64,000 nt of DNA from Flavobacterium caeni (GTDB taxonomy: Bacteria; Bacteroidota; Bacteroidia; Flavobacteriales; Flavobacteriaceae), in contig NZ_FMVF01000005.1 in NCBI RefSeq assembly GCF_900101895.1, forward strand, positions 66,463 through 130,462, in the 5' to 3' direction. Numbering within the stretch: the first letter of the stretch is position 1; each line of letters starts with the position of its first letter. Positions 27,737 through 36,692 of this stretch are shown here, piece after piece. The notes beneath the pieces were generated by a model. It searched no databases and was not told the origin of the DNA. It saw only the letters and a list, made by a program, of their open reading frames with translations. The position numbers and the translations under genes are program-made.

Positions 27737-27800
27737 TGAAGTCTTAAGGTCGTAAAGTCTTAAAGTCTTAAAGTCTTAAAGTCTTAAAGTCATAAAGGCG
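27737..27800. repeat. Tandem GTCTTAAA octamer repeats after rpsK
   Basis: Four exact GTCTTAAA units lie in series, framed by GTCGTAAAGTC on the left and AAAGTCATAAAGGCGAA on the right. Both frames recur in the rpsL-rpsG spacer, so the two are diverged copies of one repeat family. Confidence 0.75.
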
Positions 27801-27880
27801 AAAGGCACGATCAGGCGACCGGACTTGTTGCTGTTGGTTAATAATCAATAGCAATAAATAATAAATAATAAACAATAAGT

Positions 27881-27940
27881 ATAACCGGAGCAGGTTAGAG
27901 GTTATCGAAGGATTTGACCTGAATTCATAACCGCTGTTCC
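27881..27940 (+). promoter_or_regulatory. Structured leader upstream of rpsD (candidate S4 autoregulatory site)
   Basis: GGAGCAG (27887-27893) pairs with CTGTTCC (27934-27940), and inside it GGTTAT (27900-27905) pairs with ATAACC (27927-27932). CAGGT (27891-27895) can alternatively pair with ACCTG (27917-27921), crossing the inner stem. The outer stem ends 13 bases before the S4 start. S4 is a known autoregulator, and leaders before rpsD are known in other phyla. S4 binding here is inference. Confidence 0.6.
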
Positions 27941-27953
27941 AAAATTTTTTAAA

Positions 27954-28559
27954 ATGGCAAGATATACTGGTCCACAAACAAAGATCGCCCGTAAATTCGG
28001 CGAGGCGATTTTCGGAGACGACAAAGCCTTCGAAAAAAGAAACTATCCCCCAGGACAACACGGGATGGCCAAAAAAAGAGGTAAGAAATCAGAGTACGCT
28101 GTACAGTTGATGGAAAAGCAAAAAGCGAAGTACACTTACGGAATCTTGGAAAAGCAATTCCGTGGACTCTTCGAAAAAGCGGCTGCATCACGTGGCGTTA
28201 CCGGTGAGGTACTTATCCAATTGTGCGAGGCACGTTTGGACAACGTTGTGTTCCGTATGGGCATCGCCCCATCACGTCGCGCGGCGCGTCAAATCGTTTC
28301 GCACCGTCACATCACCGTCAACGGTGAAGTGGTAAACATTCCTTCGTACCACCTAAAACCAGGCGATAAAGTTGCCGTTCGTGAGAAATCGAAATCAGTG
28401 GAGGCCATCGAGCGTTCATTGGCGAATTCTTCACATGTATACGAGTGGATCACTTGGAACAACGACCAAAAAGAAGGTACTTTCGTGTCGGTTCCAGCGC
28501 GTTTGCAGATCCCAGAAAACATCAAAGAACAACTCATCGTCGAATTGTACAACAAATAA
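27954..28559 (+). CDS. rpsD: 30S ribosomal protein S4
   Basis: The 201-residue primary 16S rRNA binder nucleates the 30S body. The S4 RNA-binding domain carries [23 protein letters not shown] and the [16 protein letters not shown] segment. The N-terminal domain lacks the CxxC pairs, so it is the zinc-free form. The long structured leader before it suggests separate control within the alpha part of the operon. Confidence 0.99.
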   Translation: MARYTGPQTKIARKFGEAIFGDDKAFEKRNYPPGQHGMAKKRGKKSEYAVQLMEKQKAKYTYGILEKQFRGLFEKAAASRGVTGEVLIQLCEARLDNVVFRMGIAPSRRAARQIVSHRHITVNGEVVNIPSYHLKPGDKVAVREKSKSVEAIERSLANSSHVYEWITWNNDQKEGTFVSVPARLQIPENIKEQLIVELYNK

Positions 28560-28576
28560 TCAGACTTAGTCGAACT

Positions 28577-29569
28577 ATGGCAATATTTAATTTTCAGAAA
28601 CCCGATAAGGTTATCATGATCGATTCGACCGATTTCGAAGGCAAATTTGAATTTCGTCCTTTGGAACCGGGCTACGGATTGACCGTAGGTAACGCACTTA
28701 GAAGAGTTTTGCTTTCCGCTCTGGAAGGCTACGCAATTACATCCGTCAAGATTGAAGGAGTAGACCACGAGTTTTCTACCATCTCAGGTGTAGTTGAGGA
28801 CGTTACTGAAATCATCCTGAACCTCAAACAGGTTCGTTTCAAACGCCAGATCGAAGACGTCGACAATGAATCAGTAACGATTTCAGTTACAGGCAAAGAT
28901 CAGGTTACTGCCGGTGATTTCCAGAAATTCATCTCTGGATTCCAGGTGTTGAACCCGGAATTGGTGATCTGCAACCTCGACAGCAAAGTCAAATTGAACA
29001 TGGAACTCACGATCGAAAAAGGCCGTGGTTATGTTCCTGCCGAGGAAAACAAAAAGCAGAACGCCGCCATCGGTACCATTTTTACCGATTCGATCTTTAC
29101 CCCGGTGAAGAACGTGAAATATGCGATCGAGAACTTCCGTGTCGAGCAAAAGACCGACTACGAGAAATTGGTTTTGGAGATCAAGACCGATGGTTCGATT
29201 GCACCAAAAGACGCGCTTACCGAAGCTGCCAAAGTATTGATCCACCACTTTATGTTGTTCTCTGACGAAAGAATCACGCTCGAGGCCGATGAAATCGCCC
29301 AGACGGAATCTTACGACGAGGAGTCGCTGCACATGCGTCAGTTGCTCAAGACCAAGTTGGTAGACATGGATTTGTCTGTCCGCGCCTTGAACTGCTTGAA
29401 GGCTGCAGAAGTCGATACTTTGGGCGACCTGGTATCGTTCAACAAAAACGATTTGATGAAGTTCCGCAACTTCGGGAAAAAGTCGCTTACCGAACTCGAC
29501 GAGCTCGTGGCGAACAAAAACCTGACCTTCGGGATGGATCTGTCAAAATACAAATTAGATAAAGAATAA
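28577..29569 (+). CDS. rpoA: DNA-directed RNA polymerase subunit alpha
   Basis: The 330-residue subunit has an N-terminal dimerisation domain ([23 protein letters not shown]) and a C-terminal helix-hairpin-helix domain ([37 protein letters not shown] in pieces, about residues 255-300) that binds UP elements and activators. The start at 28577 ([14 protein letters not shown]) is the family start; the longer in-frame option would overlap rpsD. It lies between rpsD and rplQ as in almost all bacteria. Confidence 0.99.
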   Translation: MAIFNFQKPDKVIMIDSTDFEGKFEFRPLEPGYGLTVGNALRRVLLSALEGYAITSVKIEGVDHEFSTISGVVEDVTEIILNLKQVRFKRQIEDVDNESVTISVTGKDQVTAGDFQKFISGFQVLNPELVICNLDSKVKLNMELTIEKGRGYVPAEENKKQNAAIGTIFTDSIFTPVKNVKYAIENFRVEQKTDYEKLVLEIKTDGSIAPKDALTEAAKVLIHHFMLFSDERITLEADEIAQTESYDEESLHMRQLLKTKLVDMDLSVRALNCLKAAEVDTLGDLVSFNKNDLMKFRNFGKKSLTELDELVANKNLTFGMDLSKYKLDKE

Positions 29570-29630
29570 TCCGCTTCCTATTTTGCTCTCCAAGGCGGAT
29601 TGAGCAAGAGGAAGTCTTAAAAACAATGTC

Positions 29631-30242
29631 ATGAGACACGGAAAAAAGAACAACCACCTGAGCAGACAAGCCGGGCACCGCAAATTAATGTTGGCCAACA
29701 TGGCCTGCTCACTCATCGAGCACAAACGCATCAACACTACCGTTGCCAAGGCCAAGGCTTTGAAACAGTATGTTGAGCCGCTGATCACCAAATCGAAAGA
29801 AGACACGACACACAACCGTCGTATTGTGTTCTCTTACCTGCGTAACAAATACGCCGTAACCGATTTGTTCCGCGACGTGGCCGCCAAAGTAGGCGACCGT
29901 CCGGGTGGGTATACACGTATCATCAAAGTGGGTAACCGTTTGGGTGACAACGCCGATATGGCGATGATCGAACTCGTCGATTTCAACGAACTCTACAACG
30001 GAGGCAAGAAAGAGGAGAAAAAAGGCAGAAGCCGTCGTTCTAAAGCCAAAGGCGCTACCACAGCTCCAGCAGCCAAAGTTGCAGCACCAGCTGTAGAAGA
30101 GGCACCGGCCGAAGAACCGACTGCAGAAGCGGTAGTAGAAGAAACTCCGGTTGTTGAAGCTCCTGTAGCTGAAGCACCTGCTGTTGAAGAGGCTCCGGAA
30201 GCTCCGGCTGCTGATGAGGCAGAAGAGAAGAAAGAGGAGTAA
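29631..30242 (+). CDS. rplQ: 50S ribosomal protein L17 with Ala/Pro/Glu-rich C-terminal extension
   Basis: Residues 1-118 form the normal L17 domain ([20 protein letters not shown] ... [27 protein letters not shown]). A basic linker ([16 protein letters not shown]) and then about 65 residues of repetitive Ala/Pro/Glu/Val sequence follow, giving 203 residues in all against about 120-130 in E. coli. Similar acidic tails occur in other Bacteroidota. The tail is probably disordered and its role is unknown. It is the last gene of the super-operon and is followed 22 bp later by a strong terminator. Confidence 0.98.
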   Translation: MRHGKKNNHLSRQAGHRKLMLANMACSLIEHKRINTTVAKAKALKQYVEPLITKSKEDTTHNRRIVFSYLRNKYAVTDLFRDVAAKVGDRPGGYTRIIKVGNRLGDNADMAMIELVDFNELYNGGKKEEKKGRSRRSKAKGATTAPAAKVAAPAVEEAPAEEPTAEAVVEETPVVEAPVAEAPAVEEAPEAPAADEAEEKKEE

Positions 30243-30264
30243 TCTTTTTTTATTCGATATTAAG

Positions 30265-30295
30265 AAGGGCAAACTTACGTTTGCCCTTTTTTTTT
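30265..30295 (+). terminator. Rho-independent terminator of the ribosomal operon
   Basis: AAGGGCAAAC pairs with GTTTGCCCTT around a TTAC tetraloop, followed by nine T residues. It closes the operon after rplQ. Confidence 0.93.
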
Positions 30296-30301
30296 GTGCC
30301 T

Positions 30302-30720
30302 GCCGGCGGGCCTTCTTTTGTCTGCTGACAAAAGAAGCAAAAACAGCTAGTGCCAGGTTGCTCGGCGACCTGCCAGTTTTCGCTGGCTAAAACAAATGAA
30401 CTCGCCTGCGGCTCAAACAGCATTTAATTTTGCGCCATCTTCGAACGGGGCCAACGCGCCTCCTGGCTCCTTCGCTAAAACAGTCCACAGGACTGTTTTT
30501 TAACGCTCGGCCCTCCGCCTGCGCAACCAATGGCGCGACTAAGCGGAATGGGCTTTATACTTTTTGCTCGCTGGCGCAGCGCAAAAATTGCCCTCGCTTA
30601 GAACGGTTGTGGTGGAGATTGGGTCGATCATCACGCTGGCGCAGCGCAAAAATGATCGTCGCTCAGCACGTTTACCTTGGCGATTGGTTTTGTCGTCACG
30701 AAGGGCTCGCTTAGAACTTT
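30302..30720. repeat. Dispersed structured repeat, copy 1 (with internal 65-bp tandem units)
   Basis: This noncoding stretch is homologous to 37320-37605. Over about 86 bases from 30428 only three differences were counted. It has an 11-bp hairpin (30312-30337, CTTCTTTTGTC/GACAAAAGAAG), a second hairpin AAAACAGTCC/GGACTGTTTT (30477-30499), and two tandem units starting CTGGCGCAGCGCAAAAA at 30571 and 30636, each ending near a TCACG. An open frame runs through it on the plus strand, but conservation follows the DNA palindromes rather than a known protein. The rest of the 714-bp gap (30721-30956) shows only a weak TATCTTTG box at 30879. Confidence 0.8.
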
Positions 30721-30956
30721 GGTCTTGCGATTGCGTTTGTTATCCCGACGAACTGGGAAAACCAGAAGACAAATCTAAAATTTTCACAACCCTTTTGAAT
30801 TCAGTACAATAAACCTTCCCAAAAAGAGTTATAAGACGCTAATAAACGTTAATTAAAATGACGTTGTGCGGTGAATGTTATCTTTGTCGTACGTTTGAAT
30901 CGTAGGTTACTTGACTAGACTTGACTATGCACCTCGAGTTTTATTAATTTAACCTG

Positions 30957-31349
30957 ATGAGTATGAAGATGCTATTTTTGGCGGCCGGTATCGGGCTGCT
31001 GGCATGCAGTTGCGATGCCGATGAACAAGCGATGCAAAACCCCGAAACCAACGCCGCGACCGTGGCCGATTTTCAACTGACCAACCCCAACGAGATCATC
31101 AAGGAAGGGACCTACCTGAATTTGGTGAACACCTCGCAAAACGCCAAGTCGTTTCTTTGGGATTTTGGCGATGGCACGACCTCGACCGAGGCGTCGCCGC
31201 AACACAAGCACGACAGGTGTGGGACCTATACCGTGAAGTTGACCGTGACCGATGCAAGCGGGGAGACGTTTACTACCGAAAAGGCCGTGGATGTGTTTTG
31301 CACGGTGCCGCGGCATCGGGCGAATCCGATGGTGTACGCGCGAGATTGA
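30957..31349 (+). CDS. Small PKD-domain lipoprotein
   Basis: The 130-residue product has a lipoprotein signal with lipobox GLLACSC (Cys17), so it should be exported and membrane anchored. Residues about 40-115 form one PKD domain with the signature FLWDFGDGTTSTEASPQHKH followed by GTYTVKLTVTDASGE. PKD domains are beta-sandwiches used for adhesion or spacing in surface proteins. The protein is little more than a single PKD unit. It stands alone between the dispersed repeat and a terminator. An in-frame Met two codons later is an equally good start. Confidence 0.82.
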   Translation: MSMKMLFLAAGIGLLACSCDADEQAMQNPETNAATVADFQLTNPNEIIKEGTYLNLVNTSQNAKSFLWDFGDGTTSTEASPQHKHDRCGTYTVKLTVTDASGETFTTEKAVDVFCTVPRHRANPMVYARD

Positions 31350-31367
31350 TTTTCGCGGCGTTTGTTG

Positions 31368-31396
31368 AAAGGACAGGTTTGCTTGTCCTTTTTTTT
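31368..31396 (+). terminator. Rho-independent terminator after the PKD lipoprotein gene
   Basis: AAAGGACA (31368-31375) pairs with TGTCCTTT (31384-31391) around an eight-base loop and continues into a T-run of eight. Confidence 0.85.
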
Positions 31397-31421
31397 GTAC
31401 GTTGGTCAAAATCCCATGCCG

Positions 31422-32207
31422 TTAGTTGTCGAGTGCCAGTTTGATTTTATAGCGCGACATCTTCCCACCGATATCCTGCTCCAATTTAAGCACTTCGTAG
31501 GTCGTTTTGCTGATCCAGTATTTTTCTATGTTTCCGGGCGTTTCATGCGTTAACAGCCAACAGGCCACATCATGCCCGCCGTATCCTTCTAAATTGTCTT
31601 CGCCGGCCACCGTATAAAAAATATATTCTGGCTGTTTGTAGCCCGCTTCATAAAAAGGGATGGCATAAGTGGTATGCAAGGCAAACGGCAACGTCGAAAA
31701 GACTTCCAGGTCCAGATGCCAGTTCAGGTGGTAGTGGTGTACCGCAGCCAAGAAACCGTTGGTGGTTTGCGTGCCCTTCTCAGACCGGTCTTTGGTCGCA
31801 TCTGCGCCGTCTACCGTAATGCACCTGGCTTGGTAATCGAATACCGACGTCGTCTTTTTGCCGTTTTTGTTCCACCAGCTTTCATGGGAAAGCGGCTTGA
31901 ACGTTTGCGCGTCGCAAATGGAAGTCGCCGTATGCACGATGGTATCTTTGTATTCCCACGATTGCCAGACCTCGATGACGTCTTTGTCCCGTTCTTTTTT
32001 TCGTTTGACATCGATGCTCCAAAACTGCGTCATCGACCGCGGGACCTCTTTGCCCGTCTTCATGTACACCAGATAGGTGCTTCTTCCTTCCTTCAGCTGG
32101 TGGGTCTTGATGTTGGCCGCGCTGATATAGACCGTATCGTTTTGTTGCGCGAGCGCATTGCCCAAACACAGGGGACTTAAAAATAGGAATAAGAGTTTCA
32201 CTGGCAT
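31422..32207 (-). CDS. Secreted protein of unknown function, beta-rich
   Basis: The 261-residue product has a signal peptide (MPVKLLFLFLSPLCLGNALAQ). The mature part is rich in aromatic and alternating hydrophobic residues (VYISAANIKTHQLKEG, FWSIDVKRKKERD, YHLNWHLDLEVFSTLPFAL, WLLTHETPGNIEKYWISKTT), suggesting a lipocalin-like or DUF3108-like beta fold. That resemblance is weak. It lies 36 bp after the beta-lactamase-like gene on the same strand, so the two are probably co-transcribed and may share a substrate. I do not recognise a named family. Confidence 0.75.
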   Translation of the reverse strand: MPVKLLFLFLSPLCLGNALAQQNDTVYISAANIKTHQLKEGRSTYLVYMKTGKEVPRSMTQFWSIDVKRKKERDKDVIEVWQSWEYKDTIVHTATSICDAQTFKPLSHESWWNKNGKKTTSVFDYQARCITVDGADATKDRSEKGTQTTNGFLAAVHHYHLNWHLDLEVFSTLPFALHTTYAIPFYEAGYKQPEYIFYTVAGEDNLEGYGGHDVACWLLTHETPGNIEKYWISKTTYEVLKLEQDIGGKMSRYKIKLALDN

Positions 32208-32243
32208 ATTTGCTGGTTTTATTATTGCGTCTGGACGTTGTAA

Positions 32244-33326
32244 TCAACTGCGGTAACGCTCCTTGAGTTTTCGCATCAATACCCTAACGCCCTGTTGGGT
32301 ATCGTCGTTAAAGGAATTCGCGAAGATGATGTAAGCCTTGTTGCCGATGCGGTCGATATGTGCGATCGTGAAGTAGGTGAAGGCGCCCGTCCCTGAATGT
32401 ACCGACAGCACATTTCCGTTTTCATGGATATTGAACCAGCCCATTGCATAATTGTCGACGCCTTCGTGGATGAACCGGTACGTGGCCGCCTTGAGGTAAT
32501 TGTCCTGGCCAGCCAAACCTTGCAGATTCAATTGGATGAATTTGACGTAGTTTTTGAGCGTCATGTTCAAATCACCGGCGGGTTCGGTAAAATCCAAACT
32601 GTATCCGGCGGTCGAGGGGATGGGAATCAATTGGCCATTCTCATACGAATGGCCCCAGGTATCCTTGCGCTTTTGGTTCTCTGGCCACGAAAATTTGACA
32701 TCCAGTCGGAGGTCTTTGTTGAATACCTTCTCGACCAACTGCTCCCAGCTCTTGCCGGTGGCCTTTTCCAGCATCAAAGTGGCCAACGTATAGCCTGCGT
32801 TTGAATAAACGAACGGTTGGTGCGAATCGGCTGTTGCGGGCGCCAACCCCAGTACGAATTGCCCGAATTGTCTCCTTCGTTCCTGCTTGGTCCCTTTAAA
32901 GCCGGGGATCGGAGGGTCGTTTTCCCCTTGGAACGGCTGTATGCCTGCGCGGTGCGAGAGCAGTTGTTGCAATGTGATGTGGCGGTACTCGGGTTTGGAT
33001 GCCTTTTCCCATTCCGGGAACAGTGAAAAGAAACGCGTGTTCCAGTTTAACTTGCCCTTTTCGACATATTTGGCGATGATGAACGCGGTCATCGCCTTGG
33101 TGTTCGAACCGATGTGGAACCGATCGTCCAACGTGGCCCCATCGGGCAGGGCCGCCGAATGGTTGCCGGTTGCTGCGATTTCGAGTGTCGATTCGGCACC
33201 GACCACCGCATACGACAATTCTGGAATGTGGTAAGCGCTGCGGATGCTGTCGGCAAAACGTACATTTTTCTGCCCGAAGCAGCATTGCGCCGCCAGCGTG
33301 AGGACAAATAGTGAAATCTTTCTCAT
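32244..33326 (-). CDS. Serine hydrolase, class C beta-lactamase/penicillin-binding family
   Basis: The 360-residue exported protein (signal MRKISLFVLTLAAQCCFGQ) has all three active-site elements: SxxK as SNTK (residues 74-77), the tyrosine motif YSN (174-176), and HSG near residue 313 in SVHSGTGAF in place of KTG. Family members include AmpC, D-aminopeptidases and esterases; most Bacteroidota paralogues have no shown lactamase activity, so antibiotic resistance should not be assumed. It is followed by the secreted beta-rich protein. Confidence 0.9.
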   Translation of the reverse strand: MRKISLFVLTLAAQCCFGQKNVRFADSIRSAYHIPELSYAVVGAESTLEIAATGNHSAALPDGATLDDRFHIGSNTKAMTAFIIAKYVEKGKLNWNTRFFSLFPEWEKASKPEYRHITLQQLLSHRAGIQPFQGENDPPIPGFKGTKQERRRQFGQFVLGLAPATADSHQPFVYSNAGYTLATLMLEKATGKSWEQLVEKVFNKDLRLDVKFSWPENQKRKDTWGHSYENGQLIPIPSTAGYSLDFTEPAGDLNMTLKNYVKFIQLNLQGLAGQDNYLKAATYRFIHEGVDNYAMGWFNIHENGNVLSVHSGTGAFTYFTIAHIDRIGNKAYIIFANSFNDDTQQGVRVLMRKLKERYRS

Positions 33327-33367
33327 GGGTTCATTTGTGGATTGGTTTCCCTTATCGGCCGAATGAT

Positions 33368-34048
33368 TTAGTTGACTACCGCGATCAACATTCCGTCATA
33401 CTCCTTGGTGCCTACCGTCTGTAAGATGGTTGCCGTGACCTGGTCGCAATTTTTAAGGAAGTCGTTCAGTCGTTGCACACCTCTTACTTTTTCGTCGGTT
33501 GAATCTTCGTCCAACACCTTACCGTTGCGGATGACGTTGTCGCAAATAATGATGCTTCCTTTTCGGGACATTTTTAAAGCCATTTGAAAATACTCCAAAT
33601 AGGGTGGTTTGTCGGCATCGATGAAAAAAAGGTCGAAAGGCGGTTCGTTGTCCTGGATCATCGTTGCAAGGATTTCCAATGCATTGCCCACTTTGAGCTC
33701 GACGATCGTTTCGAGGTGGGCGTGTTCAATATTTTGCCGTGCCACTTCGGCATGGGTCTGGTCAAACTCGATGGTGACCAATTTCCCGTTTTTTGGCAAG
33801 CCTTGCGCGAGCCAAATGGTGCTGTAGGCCCTGAACGTACCCAGTTCGAGCACGCGTTGGGCATTGCAGGCCTTCAGGAACACCTGCAGCATTTTGCCCT
33901 GCACCGCAGAGATGCTTTGGTTAAAAAGGTTCGCCCCGTCGATGGTGGCCGTAGCGTGCAGCAAAGCGGGATTTTCTTTGGCCGTCAAACCGGCGATGTA
34001 ATGGTCTACTTTTTCAAAGAGGGTTCGTTCCATAAGTGTTGTTTCCAT
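33368..34048 (-). CDS. SAM-dependent O-methyltransferase (caffeoyl-CoA/COMT-like)
   Basis: The 226-residue Rossmann methyltransferase has motif I VLELGTFRAYSTIWLA (about 67-81), a conserved acidic residue for SAM (VTIEFD), the metal-binding FIDADKPPYLEYF and CDNVIRNGKV. Family 3 O-methyltransferases act on catechol-like hydroxyls and need a divalent metal. Motif I usually reads ELGTFTGYS; here the Gly is replaced by Ala, which is tolerated in some members. Met6 is an alternative start. The gene stands between two unrelated minus-strand genes. Confidence 0.88.
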   Translation of the reverse strand: METTLMERTLFEKVDHYIAGLTAKENPALLHATATIDGANLFNQSISAVQGKMLQVFLKACNAQRVLELGTFRAYSTIWLAQGLPKNGKLVTIEFDQTHAEVARQNIEHAHLETIVELKVGNALEILATMIQDNEPPFDLFFIDADKPPYLEYFQMALKMSRKGSIIICDNVIRNGKVLDEDSTDEKVRGVQRLNDFLKNCDQVTATILQTVGTKEYDGMLIAVVN

Positions 34049-34158
34049 GCGAACGGATCGCTGATTATTGTTGATCGTTGATCAAAGTTGGTTGCCCAAC
34101 CTTTGCAATTCCGATTTTTGCGAAGCGACAACTCCACTAATTTAGACATTCTGCCGGT

Positions 34159-34788
34159 TCATTCGTCCCGAAGCGGTTTGTATTTGTTTTTCGCCAGTAA
34201 CGTCTTTAGGGGCTCGACATGGTGTTTGGCCCTTTCCGCGTCGCTGGCCAAAGTGGTGTCGATGGGCGCGAGCAGCATTTCCTGCGTGTGGTCGTCAAAA
34301 ATGAATTGCGTCCCGAATTTTTGGTAGCCCTTGGTAAACAACAGGTACCGGTCATAATTCAACGCCACAATCCTTGCAAGGTTTTCTTTTTGGATCGTCA
34401 ACGTGTCCCGGTCTTTTTCGAGCATTGCAAGTGCGGTTGACGAAAGTTTGTAGGCCAACAGGAAATTTTCGGCGCTGGTGCTCGTCAGTTCCCCGTCGCA
34501 AAATTTGGCGGCCGTATGCTGCAAGATCCAAGCGGCCCTCATTTTATCTTTTGCCGTTATTACTTTGTTCTCGGCAAGCAATTGAAAAACCTGCTCCCGG
34601 TGTATTTGGTCGTGTTTTTCCAAATTTACTGTGTCGGTTTCGGCATCCAGTGCCCTTATCGAGAGGTCTTTCAAATAGAGTCTTTCCAATAATTCGTTGG
34701 ACGTTATCCGGGCGGCGGGCGCTTTCCGCCCGACCGAGCAAGCAGCCGCAAAAAGGGAAAGCGCCAATGAATAGAAAATGAACCGCAT
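34159..34788 (-). CDS. DUF6624-like lipoprotein
   Basis: The 209-residue protein has a lipobox (LFAAACSVGRK, Cys17). The body is helical, with the pattern HDQIHREQVFQLLAENKVI, AAWILQHTAAKFCDGE, ENFLLAYKLSSTALAM and YQKFGTQF. The last motif and the helix order match my memory of the DUF6624 family, whose function is unknown. The C-terminal DHTQEMLLAPIDTTLASDAERA fits the domain end. Start at 34788 gives the lipobox in register. Confidence 0.75.
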   Translation of the reverse strand: MRFIFYSLALSLFAAACSVGRKAPAARITSNELLERLYLKDLSIRALDAETDTVNLEKHDQIHREQVFQLLAENKVITAKDKMRAAWILQHTAAKFCDGELTSTSAENFLLAYKLSSTALAMLEKDRDTLTIQKENLARIVALNYDRYLLFTKGYQKFGTQFIFDDHTQEMLLAPIDTTLASDAERAKHHVEPLKTLLAKNKYKPLRDE

Positions 34789-34845
34789 TGCTGTTCGTTT
34801 TTTGATGATGATGAATTGTCTTTTTTGGCGGTTTTTTTAGGTCGA

Positions 34846-35229
34846 TCAAAATACCACCACGGGTGCCGCGCGGCTAAAACTTCCCGAAGCATCTGCCGTT
34901 GCGGTAACCGGCGCGCCTATGGCTACGCCGCCCCGTTTGATCACAAGCGTTACCTGTTGCCCGGCCGTGCCGCCGTTGCCGCTGATGACAATGTTGGCTG
35001 CCGTTACGCCGGCATTGAACGTTATCTCTTTGTGCCAAGGGAGCGACGTCAGTTCTTCGTTGGTGGTACCACCGCCTGCGTTGGTGTAAGAAGCAAAAAG
35101 GCTACCCGAGAAAGTACCGCTCAAATCGTAGGTCAGCGTGCGCGACAGGGCCACATCTTGGTGGTCATCGTCTTTGTCACAGGAGCACAAGGCGTAGGCG
35201 GTAAACAGTAGAAGCGCTATTTTTTTCAT
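34846..35229 (-). CDS. Small lipoprotein, beta-sandwich-like, unknown function
   Basis: The 127-residue product carries a lipoprotein signal with lipobox ALCSC (Cys17), followed by an acidic linker DKDDDHQD typical of Bacteroidota surface-export lipoproteins. The remainder (LTYDLSGTFSGSLFASYTNA, ITFNAGVTAANIVISGNG, VTLVIKRGGVAIGAPV) has strands like MmpS-type immunoglobulin-like domains; this is a weak resemblance. The acidic stretch after the Cys fits the lipoprotein export signal (LES) known for surface lipoproteins. Confidence 0.75.
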   Translation of the reverse strand: MKKIALLLFTAYALCSCDKDDDHQDVALSRTLTYDLSGTFSGSLFASYTNAGGGTTNEELTSLPWHKEITFNAGVTAANIVISGNGGTAGQQVTLVIKRGGVAIGAPVTATADASGSFSRAAPVVVF

Positions 35230-35301
35230 AAGTTGATGGTTGAGATTTACAGTGTCTTTTGCAAGTTATTGGAATCAAATCGGCGGTGTTTTTGACCATT
35301 C

Positions 35302-36171
35302 TTAGCAACAGGTAGGCGAATCAAGCCTTTGTCTGATCAGGCAGCCGAAAAGCAAACCGGTCGCTGCGGTGACGGCCAGTTTGATGGTGATCAGGTACAG
35401 CAAAGGGACCGCCAGGTCGATGTTCGAAATGATCCCTTCTTCGATCGTATTGTAAGCGCCGTGTGCGATGGCGGCCGGGATGAAACTGTTGCTTTTTAAA
35501 GTCAACCAGCCGTAGAACAGCGAAACCGAAATCAGCATCAACGGCGAAATGACAAGACTTCCGAGGACAGGGTTTTCGGGATAATTGTAACCCGCCAATT
35601 GTATCGGGAGGTGCCACATGGCCCATAGAAACCCAAGGATCACGATCCCGCAGAGGGGCCCGAACCGTTCGGTCAGTACACCCTGGAGCAATCCACGCCA
35701 GGCGACTTCCTCGCCCACGGCGACGAGGCCCGTTAGCAGCGAATAGGCCGCTGCGGTGACCAAGACGTTTGCCGCGAACCATACCCACGTCTGTTGTCCC
35801 AACCCCAGCAGGAACGGACCGCCCGAAACCGCGACGCCATTTGCCGAAAACCCAAACCACCCCGACTGCCCCCAGTGCAAACCCGTTGCGATGAACAAGA
35901 CCGCAAAGGCGGTAAACGTCGGTACCAGGATCGCAAGCAAGGCGGTGCAGCAAAAACGCTTGTTCGGTTTACACCTTATTTTTTGTAGCAACGAACGGTC
36001 GAAAACCATAAATCCGATGGTCACCAGCAGCGGCGACACCATGGTGGCCATGAGCCCTGATTTTGCGCCAAGGCTGTCGAAATCATCGGTGAAAACGATG
36101 GTCAGGACCTGGCATGTCCAACCGGCCAGGAACACGGCGCCGCAATAGGTAAATAATTGTCTGTTGGTCAT
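35302..36171 (-). CDS. CPBP family intramembrane glutamic endopeptidase
   Basis: The 289-residue polytopic protein has about eight membrane segments. The Abi/CPBP motifs are present: EEVAWR with Glu154, Glu155 and Arg159, the second motif FLWAMWHLP with His187, and HGAYN with His237 and Asn241. The family includes CAAX prenyl proteases and bacteriocin self-immunity proteins. In this neighbourhood no bacteriocin or prenylated target is visible, so the job is unknown. Confidence 0.92.
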   Translation of the reverse strand: MTNRQLFTYCGAVFLAGWTCQVLTIVFTDDFDSLGAKSGLMATMVSPLLVTIGFMVFDRSLLQKIRCKPNKRFCCTALLAILVPTFTAFAVLFIATGLHWGQSGWFGFSANGVAVSGGPFLLGLGQQTWVWFAANVLVTAAAYSLLTGLVAVGEEVAWRGLLQGVLTERFGPLCGIVILGFLWAMWHLPIQLAGYNYPENPVLGSLVISPLMLISVSLFYGWLTLKSNSFIPAAIAHGAYNTIEEGIISNIDLAVPLLYLITIKLAVTAATGLLFGCLIRQRLDSPTCC

Positions 36172-36257
36172 GAAACATATGATTTGGATGGTCGGGTGGT
36201 TTGATGCCTAAACGCCGCCCGGCACTCACTGATTTTGCGCAGCGCTTGCAGGTTCGT

Positions 36258-36620
36258 TCAAAGGATTTCCCATCGGTACCATTTCCCGCCAAAAATTGCC
36301 GATAAACGCAGAAACGGATTTTGATTGGCGCGCCCGCCACGTGAATTTTTTTTAGAGGCCAAAGACGGGCCGAGTCCTATCCGCAGCCACGGTGCAGGCC
36401 CGGGGGCTACGAACGACATCGAAACCGTCGTGTCGTGTAGGATTTGGTAGTCGAACCCGAACCCAATCCCCGCCGGGGAATTGCCGACGCCAGCGGTTCC
36501 AACCACAAACTGGGTTTCGGCAACCGAATCTTGAACGGGGTGTTTTTGTGGCTTCTGTTGGGCTTGTGCGGCAAACCAGACGATACATGCCGGTACGAGC
36601 AACAATATTTTTGTCTTCAT
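36258..36620 (-). CDS. Short exported protein, possibly a small outer-membrane barrel
   Basis: The 120-residue product starts at 36620 (MKTKILLLVPACIVWFAAQAQ, signal peptide). The mature part has glycine- and aromatic-rich strand-like segments (FVVGTAGVGNSPAGIGFGFDYQI, PWLRIGLGPSLASKK, RLSAIFGGKWYRWEI) resembling part of an eight-strand outer membrane barrel, but it is short for one. It could be truncated. I do not recognise the family. Confidence 0.6.
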   Translation of the reverse strand: MKTKILLLVPACIVWFAAQAQQKPQKHPVQDSVAETQFVVGTAGVGNSPAGIGFGFDYQILHDTTVSMSFVAPGPAPWLRIGLGPSLASKKNSRGGRANQNPFLRLSAIFGGKWYRWEIL

Positions 36621-36692
36621 AAATAGCAATTGTCTTGCAATATTATGAAGTCGGTTGCCCCCGATTGGTTCACTTAAGTTAAGAAAACACCG

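Noticed and set aside
30430-30812. Open frames across dispersed-repeat copy 1
   Set aside because: The protein sequence has no motif, is shared only with the other repeat copy, and conservation follows DNA hairpins.
32244-33326. Class C beta-lactamase as an antibiotic resistance gene
   Set aside because: The SxxK, YSN and HSG motifs are shared with many esterases and peptidases; nothing in context supports a resistance role.
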